From: Avena insularis
Lineage: Eukaryota > Streptophyta > Magnoliopsida > Poales > Poaceae
NCBI GenBank assembly: GCA_023614405.1
Contig: CM042687.1
Location: forward strand, 233,642,292-233,706,291
DNA length: 64,000 bases
Direction: 5' to 3'
Positions 22,569 through 32,622 of the stretch are shown piece by piece; the stretch's first letter is position 1; each line of letters starts with the position of its first letter. The position numbers and the translations under genes were made by a program. The notes beneath the pieces were generated by a model, which saw nothing but the letters and a program-made list of their open reading frames with translations, searched no databases and was not told the origin of the DNA.

Positions 22569-23953
22569 TGATGACCCACAAGTATAGGGGATCGCAAGAG
22601 TCTTTGCGGGTAGTATTACCCAATTTATTGATTCGACACAAGGGGAGCCAAAGAATACTTGCAAGACTTAACAACTAAGTTGTCAGTTCAGCTACACCTA
22701 GAAATAGTTCTTGCTCGCAGAAGTTTATTAGTACCAATAGTTTGTAGTAGCAACAGCAACGAAACAGCAGCAGCAAAACAGGAACAATAGTAACAGTAGC
22801 AGTAAATAGTAGGATGTGAGTGCGGTAGGCATAGGGATGGATGGACGGGCGTTGCATGAACGAGACTAAACATGTAACTTCAAGATCTAAGGCATTGCAG
22901 ATAAATAAGAATAAGCATCCAAGTACTAAACAATCATAGGCATGTGCTCCATATATAGTCATGCGTGCTCGCAATGTGAACTTGCACAACATCTTTTGTC
23001 CAGCCAGCCCGTAGCAGCGGGGCCTCTAGGGAAATACTGGCAATTAAGGTTCTACTTTTAATAGAGGACCGGAGCAAAGCATTAACACTCCATGAACACA
23101 TGTGATCCTCACAGCACAGCCATCCCCTCCGGTTGTCCCAATTTCTGTCACTTTGGGGCCTTTGGATCCGGACAATGATATGTGTACACAACTTGCAGAT
23201 AAGATCACAAACAATACTATCATAATGATTCAATAATAAGTTCATATTTGAGATCATGTCACTCGGGCCCTAGTGACAAGCATTAAGCACAACAAGTTGC
23301 AACAAAGTCAAATATCACTAATAGAGATACTAGGCACTATGCCCTAACAATCTTATTCGATTACATGATAGAGCTCATCCAATCCCTACCATCCCCATAG
23401 CCTACAGCGGGGGATTACTCCCTCATGGATGAGGGTAACATTGATGGTTGATGGAGAGGCGTTGGTGATGACGATGGCGATGATCCTCCCCAAATTCCCC
23501 GTCCCGGAAGAGTGCCCGAACGGAGTTTTTGGATCCGAATCGCGGCTTCTGGTGGTGGCGGTGCAGCGGAACTCTTTCTGGAAAAACGTCGAACGCCCTC
23601 GGTTTTTAGGTCAAGGGGTAACTTATAGGAGAAGAGGGAGCTCGAGGGGGTGCCTAGGGTCGCCGCATCCTCTAGGCGCGGGTTGGGCCCACCCGTGCCA
23701 GGCAGGGGTGTGGGCCCCCCAGGCCTCCACTCCGTCTCGTCTTCTGGCTCCGTGGATCTTCTGGTGAAATAGGATTTTTGGCATATTTTCCAGGATTTTT
23801 CCTGATAGTTGATTTTTTGCACAAAAACTAGACACCAAGGTAATTCTGCTGAAAACAACGTCAGTCCGTGTTAGTTGTATCCAAATCACACAAGTTTAGA
23901 GGAGAAACAATAGCAAAAGTTTTCAGGAAAGTAGATACGTTTTGGACGTATCA
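22569..23953 (-). repeat. Element S 5' LTR
   Basis: Starts TGATGACCCACAAG and ends GGACGTATCA on the plus strand. The primer site lies on its left side, making it the 5' LTR in minus orientation. It is followed by GGGGG, the right copy of the target duplication, and then by the rest of element C's 3' LTR. Confidence 0.93.
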
Positions 23954-24559
23954 GGGGGTGATCATAGTTAGGGTTCAGATGATGATGACTTGGTGGATAT
24001 AAAAATATGATGATCAATACTTTGGAGATGTCGCTCTATTATCCCCTTTTAAAATATTCCGATTAGACGATCTTATTCTCCCTCTTGTTTTATAAACAAA
24101 GATGGCTTTATGCAAAACAGCTCCACCAGACATAAGTCTTGCGGAGTACGCCCTATACTCACCCTTGCTTTGTTGATATTTTGTAGCCGAATAGGTGGTC
24201 CTCTGAAGAGAAGTTTGGTACGACATCGACACTGATGAGTAGCTTGGGTTTCCCAGTCGGCAGCCTGGGATCTATGGGCTGGGACGTCATCGTTATGTTT
24301 TAGGCCTCTTAGGCCATTTGTTAAGTTTGCTATACTTAATAGCATAATTTGCCTTCCGTTGTTTGATGTTTGTGGTTAGTGATCTCCGCATGTAATATTT
24401 TGGTTCTTTGCTTAGTTGTGAGCTTGCTATAATAATTTTTGTGTTGTAGGGTCAATGTTGTGTTATCGATTCTTTCACTAGATATCCTTGAGCTCTAGGT
24501 TAGGCTTATGTCAGACTAAGGTGTACAATTTGTCTAGCCCAGATGTCGGGGTTGTCACA
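23954..24559 (+). repeat. Element C 3' LTR, second part
   Basis: After the duplicated GGGGG the sequence resumes TGATCATAGTTAGGG, collinear with 6,690 onward in the 5' LTR. It ends GGGGTTGTCACA at 24559. Together with 10737-13399 it makes a repeat of about 3.26 kb, equal to the 5' LTR. Confidence 0.9.
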
Positions 24560-25311
24560 TACCTGCACTTTGTCAAATGTGCAACCAGCGGTCCCTATGG
24601 GAGTAGACCCTGGGTCCATAGTCGAAACGTTGATTCCAGTCAAGAATTAAAGCATGTCACTCGATGGTTTCCAATTGATTGATGGGTTGTACAATGGACC
24701 CTGAAGAATATCGGGTGCATGACCAGTGCTCCTATTAGGAGTATCCCAAATGTGTTTGTTGAGTCGCAGACTCGCGCAAAAACTGATTTCTTGTATAATA
24801 TTTTTCTTGAAGAATATGCATCGAAAGAAGTGTCCATCCCCGGCTCTTAGGGGATGAGAACCTGGGTTGTAGTGACGTCAGGGATGACGTCTAGTGAGCA
24901 CAACCGTCAACCTGAGATGTTGATGGGACGCGACAGTGTGGTCCCCAGCATAAGGCTAACCCGATTTGACCGCTCAACGCGTAAAAACCAATTTTAACTG
25001 CGCCTCCTCGATTTGCACGCATAGTAGGGAAAGTGCAACGGCGGTTTGGTTCTTGCCCCACCATGTGTCCGTACTGATGCGCTCCGTGCATCGTGGCTTG
25101 TAGATAGATGGCCAGGATTGATTTTCCTCCCACATAAGTAACGAGGGATTACAATAATTTTCCCCTCCTTTCGTCATTTTCTTCTTCCTTCCTACGATTC
25201 TTGCCTTCCTCGCCTATGATCCCTGCCATTTCTCTCCCTCTCACCGTGCTAAACATGCTACTCGTACTCCCAAGCGCTTTTCTTCATGCGACACATAAAA
25301 AACTTTCCTCC
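24560..25311 (+). other. Old Tat-like element: repeat array and 5' region of the next ORF1
   Basis: 24,560-24,820 holds two further degenerate copies of the unit seen at 3,904-4,010 ('tccctatgggagtag', 'gagtcgcagactcgcgcaa'). 24,820-25,311 has no reading frame I trust. It is CT-rich just before the ATG at 25312, as expected of a plant 5' untranslated region. Confidence 0.5.
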
Positions 25312-25770
25312 ATGATAGGTACGAGCAAGAAGATCGAAGGTGCTAGCTCAAGTACCACCACTACCACTAAGAAGAAATCTGCCATGACGAGGGTCACCAA
25401 TGGCGATTGGCGGCGCTCGTCGATGAAGATGTTGGACTTGTGCCAACTGTGCCTTTTTGGCCTTGTCCCTACCAATGAGACGAAGTGCCAGATTCTCGGC
25501 ACTGAGGTAATTCCTAACCCTCCCACTGGTTTTTGGGTTATGTTTATGGCATTCATGCATCACTGGTTGTGTCTCCCTGTCCATGATTTTCTTCATCGTT
25601 TGATGTTCTCTATGGGATTCTATTGCATCAACTGACACCCAACTGCATCCTCTACATCACCTGCTTTGTTACACTCTATGGGTGCTGGCTCAGAATCAAG
25701 CCCCAATTTTGTCTCTTCAAGAAGTTGTACAGGTTGCAGAGGCAGTCGGGGTCTAGGGCTAGTGTACGAG
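25312..25770 (+). pseudogene. Tat/Retand ORF1 ('putative gypsy type transposon' domain), N-terminal piece
   Basis: The ATG at 25312 starts a Ser/Thr/Lys-rich leader (MIGTSKKIEGASSSTTTTT) followed by a domain of the plant 'putative gypsy type transposon' family (Pfam Transposase_28 by resemblance): NPPTGFWVMFMAFMHHWLCLP ends one block, and after a frameshift at about 25,630 the motif HQLTPNCILYITCFVTLY follows. Despite the Pfam name this is an accessory ORF of Tat-lineage retrotransposons with no shown enzymatic activity. The reading is cut at 25770 by a solo LTR and continues at 29,774 and 31,109. It has two frameshifts in this part. Confidence 0.7.
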
Positions 25771-28700
25771 TGTCAACACTCGGATTTTTAATCCCAGATG
25801 CCTGTTATGCCATATATCGCAATCCCAGGATTACCATTTTTGCGAGACATAACATATTGGTATCATAGTTCATCATCCATTACAAACCATAATAAAGGTC
25901 TTACAAATAAACGATCTCATGATCTAGTCTTAATACAATCAACGCAGCGAAATAATATAATAACGGTAGCATGGGCGAAGCTCCATCTTCACGGTCATAG
26001 GCAAGGCTGACGATGGGAGATGATCCTAGTTGTCGTAGACTTCCTGCTGTCCATCATCCTAGTAATCCTCCTCATAGTTTGGCCACGGGAATAGCCAGGG
26101 ACAAAGCCATGAGTACTCTTTAAGTACTCGCAAACTATCACTAACAGGTAAACTGGTTCAAATAGAAATCCTAAGCTCTAGGTTGTTTTGCAAAAAGTCA
26201 GGTTTATCTCTAGCTGAGTTTAGAAGTAAAGAAAGCTAGTCTAAGGTTTTATAACACCTAAGTGGGAACTAGATTTCACTTTCACAACCCTATTGTGGTC
26301 AAGTAAAAGTCATGATTCATTTCACAAGTCATTTTGAAAACATCTGACGATGGAACAGTATGGCCACTCCAACTATCCATAACCGCGAACACGGCTATTC
26401 GAATAGTTTGACACTCTACAGAGGTGGTACACTTTCACCACAATATTCGATACATCCGTCAGGAACAATCCTGAATCACCATACTCAATATGCGGATAAT
26501 CAATCCTAACCTTTCAATTACACACCCTAGTATAGGCACCTCTCCTGTGAGTTTGGCCTCCCAACCATGACCATATGTCATCTTGGGAACTGCTCAGGTG
26601 GACAATCATCATGAGGTAGCCTCATCTCAAACCTCGACCGCAAGGGAATCCATACTAAGATATATAAACTTCTAGTCAATCCCTACCCAAATTCAGGTAT
26701 TGTGATTGTACGGTAAAATTGGAATGGTATCGCATCCGAACAACCATCAGTTTTATAAAGGGCTAAGGCTCATGCCTCAACATTTTCATCATCAAATTCA
26801 CCTTGTGTTCACTAACACATGTCAAAACATTTCATTAGAATGACTCATCATTCTAAGGTTTTCATAACCATTTTCACCAAGTATTCCCATCTAAAGTGAT
26901 CAAGTTTTATGCTTAGCACTAGCCACTAAAGTTGGGGGTAAACACTAATGAGGGGTGATAATCAAGTGTGACTTATATAAGTCTAATCTCATGCCTCAGC
27001 ATGACATCTAGTGCTATCTAGCTTAGGCCAAGTTTTATGCTCTTTATGATACCTTTAATACTTTCCAAAATATCACAAGCACTACCTAAAAGTAAGCAAG
27101 GAATTTTGACAAGGAAATAAACTAATAAATCTTGCAAGTAAAACTGGGATTTGGTATAATAAAGGGGTATAATCAAATATGCCTAAGGCATCTAGTTTGC
27201 ATAGATATCACACAAGTGTTAGCTTGCAAAGTTCTAGATTGCCTTGTGCAGTGTAGTGGTTGAAGTTCTCCTCGGCTTCCTCTTCATAGTAGTCTCCTTC
27301 CTCTTCGTATCCTTGGTCGGTACTAGCATCTATAAATAAATACGAAGTACACAATCACCAAACAATACTTAACTACTTCTATTTGGCACACAAGGGTTTA
27401 CACTAGATGATCTAGCATCATCACAATCATCACAAGAATTAAGGCAATAGTCTTATTTATTTTATTTTAGAAAAGTAATTTCTAATCATTGAAAAACTAC
27501 TTAAGATTTAACATTCTCTAATTAAAATATGGGATCATGTTGACACATGTCATCACCACATATTTCAATACTTGGGAATGTGATTTAAAGTGGTGTCACA
27601 ATTGAATAAGGTTTATCCTTTTTATTTTAATTAATTAAAGTGACTAGAAATGCCTATGCGACATTCTTTTATTACTTGTCCATTATTACTGCAAGTAAAC
27701 CTAGATATATTTATATATTCAGAAAGGTCTTATCAAATGTGATTTTGAGAGTTGGAATCACAATAATGTTAGTTCAAAAGCATTTATGGTTGAATTTTGA
27801 AAAATGTTTGAATGCAGAAAAGTCACTGCCTTGTTATTTTTACTATAGGTGATCTACAATTTTAAATGGTTTGAATCCAACGGGCTTGGATTAAGAATTT
27901 CCATATCTTTCTAACAATATTGGTTTCATATAATTTAGTTAAGTAAAACTCTCTGAATTGATTTTTGAATCAACAGACAAAACTAGGGTTTGAACTAAAT
28001 GGACAAATCTAAATTTGAACTAACTGGGTCGCGCGGGAATTCTAACTCGGCTGGCCCATTGCGCACAGCGTGCACGGTCTGGTTAAGTGGAGTCCCCACA
28101 CGTCAGTGAGACGGGGGGTTGGTGAAGGAGTATAGGGCGATTACGACCATAGGATTAGACTAAGGATCAACGACTCACGGCCATCATCCTCGTTGAACAG
28201 AACACGATGGGCTCGAACCCTAGCATGGCCAGTGGGGGTTTGTGGCGGCTCACCGGGGCTCAAGCGATGGTCGGTGATGGGGGCGAATGACGAAGTCGAC
28301 GACGGCGATTCTCCTGGTACTGGTGGCTCCTCCTGGGGTGTCTCCAATCGACGGCGCCCTTGTCCTCCAGCAGCGGCAGGCTCCGGCGAACTTCCGGCGA
28401 GGGAGAGCTTTCCTTGCTCCGGGAAGAGGTGGGAAGGACCAGTGAGAGGTGGGAAGTGAACTGGTGTGAAGAAAACCAGCGGGGGAGGCCTCCTTTTATA
28501 GGCGAGCGAGAGAGGCCGAGCGGCATGGGCAGTGCTCGTCGGGGTCGGTGTTACAGCGAGCTACGAGCATGGACGAGGCTAGGGGACGGTGCGCGGTCTC
28601 CTGGTGGTGATCAACGGCTTGATGGCTCGGCAAGGGCTGATGTGGTTTGGTCGGAACGCGTTGGTGCTCTAAGGGGCACCGACGACGTTTTTGACGATGC

Positions 28701-29768
28701 ACAGGCGCTCCTGGTCGCGTGGCGATGAACGGGGATGTGTGGTGGTCTCCTGGGACAACGATGATCAAGTATACGGGCGGCAAAGGCGAGGCGCAGTCGG
28801 GTTGCATAGGAACGGGGCATGCACTGTGATGCGTGTCGGCATGGTAGACATTGGCGTGGGCACGGCATTTCCGGCAGTTCCCTTCTCTGTCTTCGAGTAG
28901 GGCGGGTCTAGAGGGGGCAATGAGGCACGGGCGGCATGGTAGACAAGGTTGGCGAGACTGGCTATGCTTCTAGCTTGTTGTCGATGGTGGGGGTGGCAAG
29001 TGTGCTCGACCATGGTGGACATTGATGGCATGGTCGAGTACACAGTGGGCTAGAGCTGCTTAGGAAATGTTAGTGACCTACTGGGAGTGTGGTGAGAGCT
29101 AGAGAGGGAACAAGTTTGGCACAAACACTTCTCACAATAGTGTTTGTTGTTTAATTTGATTTGTGTTTAGAAGGTGTTTGATGAAATGGTTGAAAGAAAT
29201 TCCTATTTGAATTTTTGGATGAAACTTGGTGGGTGCAATGGTCACATACTAGGGAGTATCTGGTTGATTGGATTTGTCAAGGTGAACTGGTTTGGTGGGG
29301 TTTTGAGAAATGGTGATCTTACCATATGAACTAGATTCAATTTTGAAATGTCATTTGAATAGGGTTGCCAAATGTTTCTGTGGGTTTGCAAGGTGGGCTT
29401 GGGTTCACTTTTACTTGGTCTAGCAAGAGGTGAAAAGAATTGGATTTGTTTTTTGTTAGAAATCTTGGACTAGAAACACTCAAAGTGGTCTAGTGAGCAA
29501 GATTGGCAAAAATGACCATTTGCTTATTTTGTTTGTTTTTGAATTTCTATTGATTTGATTCTACTTGGAAATGATTTAGATCATGTTGTTTTCATCCTTA
29601 AACCAATCCTTGCCATTCATAATGATCACACAAGTCCATTCAAGCATTCATGCATTCATCACATGCACACATGCATTCATATGGATTTGTAATGACAATT
29701 TTTGTTGTTAACCCTAAATTTGGGTGATTGGAATTGATAATCATGATTAATATTTTTGGGATGTTACA
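25771..29768 (-). repeat. Solo LTR of the element B family
   Basis: A lone 4.0-kb LTR that runs TGTCAACACTCGG to TTTGGGATGTTACA on the plus strand and is collinear with the LTRs of element B (44807-48903 and 54719-58819), though clearly more diverged than those two are from each other. It is flanked by perfect 5-base duplications ACGAG (25766-25770 and 29769-29773), so it was left by recombination between the two LTRs of one inserted element. Orientation is minus by analogy with B. It splits a Tat ORF1 relic. Confidence 0.92.
28492..28502 (-). promoter_or_regulatory. TATA box of the solo LTR
   Basis: On the minus strand it reads CCTATAAAAGG, a textbook TATA box, at the border between the AT-rich U3 and the GC-rich leader. 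The two element B LTRs have CTATAAATAG at the same place. Confidence 0.65.
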
Positions 29769-29773
29769 ACGAG

Positions 29774-29818
29774 GTTGGCAGGTTTGGCATCTCCACTCAC
29801 CCAACCTAGAATTACTTA
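29774..29818 (+). pseudogene. Tat ORF1 relic, 45-base middle piece
   Basis: This short piece lies between the solo LTR and the PIF-type element. With the duplicated ACGAG and TTA counted once, its reading (GRFGISTHPT, stop, NYL) leads directly into the frame at 31,109 (TFKIFDSVQGW). One in-frame TAG is present. It shows that both insertions landed in one coding relic. Confidence 0.6.
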
Positions 29819-31105
29819 GGGTGTGTTTGTTTGGGCTATAGCTTTTGAAAAGCATATGTCAAAAATCAGCTGTGGGAAGCAGCTATTGGAATCAGAGATT
29901 TGGTGTTTGGCAAGAATACTTTTGATGGCTGATGTGGCTGGTTTGGAAACTGAAATGTCTGAAACGACCCTGAGTGCATAGATGCTACATAAGTGTTGTT
30001 TTGGAATGAATTTGACAGTTTCTTTACTTAAATACAATGTTCAGTGGCTGGTTTATCTTAAATTGTCGATTTTTGGTCTAAAATAATTATAAACATATTT
30101 TTTATCAGAACATGCCCGAAAAAAATTTAAATATATTGCAGCAAATTGGATCCACCAAAATAGTCTTTTTTAACAAAATACCATAACAAAATACCATAGC
30201 AAATACAGAAAGCGTGTGTAAGAAAAGTAGAGGTATTTCTTCATAGTAGGTTTACATTAGATGAAACATGATTCAAAGATTAGTAAGTCTAGAATTTTTT
30301 TTGCTCCCAATCGATTGTTCGAGAGTGCAGATGGGAAACATGTGAGCAAAGCACATGCGTGTAGAGAAGGAGGGGCGTCGTTCTAACTGAGGAATAGAAG
30401 ACGAACAAATTATCCTCGAGGAATATCAAACAAACAAATCGACCGCGGCCACCCCCAGGCACCGCCGCCACGCCCAAGCGCTGCCCTCCCCAAGTCTCCC
30501 CATGCAGTCCCCACGCCCCCATGCGCCGTTGACGTAGGTATCGCCGCCCCAGGCCTCCCGCAGCCCCCGCCGCACGGCCATGCCCAACCGGCCATTGAAC
30601 CGCTGCCAGACCCCCATGCCCGAGCCGCCGACCCAGACTCCCTGCCACGCCGCCCCAGGCCGAGGAGATGGTGGCAAAGGCAGGACCTCAGAACGATGAC
30701 GAGAGGATAGGAAGGGAGCGGGAGAGCGAGATTGGACGACGGAGATGGTGACCGGCGGCACTGACGATGGGGGATGGCTGACGGTGAACCCTATCTTGCC
30801 TTCTCCTTCAACACGAGAAGAAGTGACAGACCGATTGGGGAATCTCTATCGCTCGGGCTGGGGTGTGGGCGCGGTGGCAGTTTTTTTGTAATTGTCCTGA
30901 ATAAGGAAGGCTAGCTTCATCCCTTGCATCCCGGAAGTGGTAGAATCGCCCGGGAAGCGACTCTGGATCAGCTTTTGCTCGCGGGCGGTCTCACGTTGAT
31001 TTTCTAAACATGATTCTCGGACACGCTTCTTAATTGTCGGTCGTTTGTTTGAGATTCCGATTTTGGAACCCAAAAGCCCAAGCTAAAGCGGAAACAAGCA
31101 GACCC
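29819..31105. mobile_element. Non-autonomous PIF/Harbinger-type DNA transposon
   Basis: Terminal inverted repeats are GGGTGTGTTTGTTTGGGCTA on the left and, reverse complemented, GGGTCTGCTTGTTTCCGCTT on the right (21 of 27 terminal bases agree, counting a few bases beyond those shown). The element is flanked by TTA at 29816-29818 and 31106-31108, the 3-base duplication typical of PIF/Harbinger (Tourist-like) elements. It is 1,287 bases long and encodes no transposase I can recognise. Its middle is GC-rich and looks unlike the termini. It interrupts a Tat ORF1 relic whose reading continues on both sides. A hAT origin would need an 8-base duplication, which is not present. Confidence 0.72.
30426..30790 (-). 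other. GC-rich, exon-like segment inside the PIF-type element
   Basis: A block much richer in G+C than the element's ends. On the minus strand an open stretch of 111 codons (30426-30761) begins MPPVTISVVQSRSPAPF and is rich in Gly, Trp and Arg. Other frames are also open, as expected for GC-rich DNA. It could be a captured piece of a host gene's first exon or 5' leader. I do not recognise a domain. Confidence 0.35.
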
Positions 31106-31108
31106 TTA

Positions 31109-31390
31109 ACCTTCAAGATTTTCGACTCTGTGCAAGGGTGGAGGACTAAGTGGTTCTACATCCGTGACCAAAAGGCAGCGGGTCAGAAGTACGTCCTGGC
31201 TCCCTTCAATGTTAATGCCGAGACGAAGAAGTAGCACTCTTGGAGGAATGATGTCGTCGGTATGGAAACAACATTGCCTAAGCAGGCTAGATAGAGGTGT
31301 GGGAGCAAGCAGGGCGACTGCGATGGCGTTCGCAAGCGGGATTGGGTACAAGCAAGTGCGGTGAGACACATGAAGTACCCAGGTTCGAAG
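31109..31390 (+). pseudogene. Tat ORF1 relic, third piece
   Basis: The reading TFKIFDSVQGWRTKWFYIRD is a hallmark of the plant 'putative gypsy type transposon' family and continues the piece that starts at 25312. An in-frame TAG at 31232-31234 follows. Beyond it the same frame keeps some sense to about 31,390 with two more stops. It directly abuts the TTA duplication of the PIF-type element. Confidence 0.65.
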
Positions 31391-32364
31391 CCCTCATGGT
31401 GAGGTAAAACTCCTACTCATGCATGTCTGACAGTATATGTGTGTATAATCGGGCTACGATTATGCTCCTGGAGCTGTATCTAGAAATCATCTAGTCTAGC
31501 ATTGTATGTGTATGCATTTGAGAGTGAGAGAGATAGCTAGCAGGGAGCCAAGTGAATGCATCGATGGAAGCCTCCATGTGAGCATGCGTGTGAGCAGTGG
31601 CGGAGCTTCAGCCCGGCATGCCCGGGCGGTTGCCAGGCTTCGGCTCCTAATCTCCTTTGAGGTCTAGCAAAAAAGCTTAGTCTAAATCAGATTTTTCTTA
31701 AGGCAAATTGTGGTCACATCTAAACCTTGCCCAGGCTTAACTATGAGGCAGGCTCCGCCACTACGTGTGAGCCTGGGAGAGTGTGAACGAGGCCTCCCTT
31801 TGCATGTGAGCCTCCCTGGTGCATTTATAGTATATGCCTAAGGGACAAGGCGGGACCCACATGTCTAACTAGACTATTCATGGTGTTATGCATGAGGTAA
31901 TGCAAGTATAGTGCATAGTGCTACACTATTACATACATCATCTGATTGTGATACACTATTGGCTATGTCATCTAGTAGTGTCATGCATAGTGTCTTGTGT
32001 CTTGTCCGTCTTATCGATGTCCTATCTGACTTGTCCTTCTTTTGGTATATTTCCTGGCAGGTCTGGATCGATCCGGCTGGGCTGGAGGGCAGCGTCAAGG
32101 CTGGCTGGACCCACTGCCGGCTGCCCAGCCGGCCACAGGTAAGCGGCGGGAGTAGCCGGATGGGCCGACAGGGCGCGGGCAGGCCGACTGGAAGCCTCCA
32201 GCCGGCCCAGGTCGAATCTACTGCACTTGTCTTTTGTCGTTGCCTTTTTTAACTGTCTTGGTGTGTCTTTGGGGTACCGGGGGACCATCCCCCGACAAAT
32301 GATGTGCCTTTGGGTGAGGAGGCCGAGGTCGAGGCGTTGTACGACCGGGGTGAATAAGTTGCAA
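31391..32364. other. Intergenic relic with an inserted MITE
   Basis: No coding sequence recognised. The stretch contains the MITE at 31595-31763 and a GC-rich patch at 32,060-32,200 ('cggctgggctggagggc', 'gccggcccagg'). It separates two pieces of ORF1-like coding sequence and may itself be an insertion or an intron; its edges show no clear duplication. Confidence 0.4.
31595..31763. mobile_element. hAT-type MITE
   Basis: A 169-base element with inverted termini CAGTGGCGGAGC and, on the right, TAGTGGCGGAGC (read on the minus strand). It is flanked by perfect 8-base duplications CGTGTGAG (31587-31594 and 31764-31771). The 8-base duplication and the terminal sequence fit the hAT superfamily. It has no coding capacity. 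Confidence 0.85.
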
Positions 32365-32622
32365 CTTTTTAGGGGCAAGGAGGTTGATGGCATCTACATT
32401 CTTCGTACCTTCTTAAAGTGTCAGATGCAGCCACTACAAGCCAGGGCACATCTGATGGATTTGTATTCTGGATCCTCTGATCCGACGTGCACCTTGGGAG
32501 AAAATCTATCATCCACGGAGTTGGAGAATAAGATAAAATATTTGACCAGCTTTACTGGTGATGAGGCTCTTTCGAAGGAGACGTCAGTTGTTCCCTTCAG
32601 TGCGACCAAGCCAGTGCTGAAG
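32365..32622 (+). pseudogene. Tat ORF1 relic, C-terminal piece
   Basis: Open reading with the block IYILRTFLKCQMQPLQARAH, which matches the 'RRVQPLQARAHPM' motif common in ORF1 of Tat/Retand elements, followed by a charged helical stretch (STELENKIKYLTS). It ends at a sequence like a splice donor (AAGGTAATT at about 32,622). By position it completes the ORF1 begun at 25312. Confidence 0.6.

Larger units (their letters stand above)
13400..23953 (-). mobile_element. Element S: Athila-type (Sabrina/WHAM-like) LTR retrotransposon, non-autonomous
   Basis: A complete element on the minus strand with 1.38-kb LTRs (5' 22569-23953, 3' 13400-14783), a tRNA-Asp-type primer site, a polypurine tract, and a perfect 5-base target duplication GGGGG (13395-13399 and 23954-23958). 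The LTR termini (TGATACGTCC ... GGGTCATCA) are those I associate with Triticeae Sabrina/WHAM elements. It encodes a broken gag, an Athila-type protease and, downstream, an Athila-type ORF. No reverse transcriptase, RNase H or integrase lies between protease and that ORF, so it must have moved in trans. By eye about 20 of the first 290 LTR bases differ between copies, so it is older than A and B. Confidence 0.9.
4038..24559 (+). mobile_element. Element C: Ty3/gypsy LTR retrotransposon, coding-dead, split by element S
   Basis: Two LTRs of about 3.26 kb in plus orientation (4038-7298; 10737-13399 plus 23954-24559) enclose a 3.4-kb interior. Both LTRs begin TGTAACACCC and end GTGTCACA or TTGTCACA. 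A primer site matching initiator-Met tRNA follows the first LTR. The interior contains only a fossil reverse transcriptase. In about the first 240 aligned bases I count roughly 15 differences between the LTRs, so the insertion is not recent. The flanks are TAGCC (4033-4037) and TACCT (24560-24564), which agree at only three of five positions, so the target duplication is eroded or absent. The LTR style suggests a chromovirus (Tekay/Del-like), but no chromodomain can be found to prove it. Confidence 0.85.

Noticed and set aside
4033..24564. Possible 5-bp target duplication of element C (TAGCC and TACCT).
   Set aside because: Only three of five bases agree, which is weak; I report it as unresolved.
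28141..29043. ORFs on both strands in the solo LTR resembling a proline/serine-rich protein.
   Set aside because: The region corresponds to the GC-rich leader of the B-family LTR; the frames differ from those in the B LTRs.
29819..31105. hAT superfamily considered for this DNA element.
   Set aside because: The flanks share only TTA, not 8 bases, and the GGGT-type termini fit PIF/Harbinger better.
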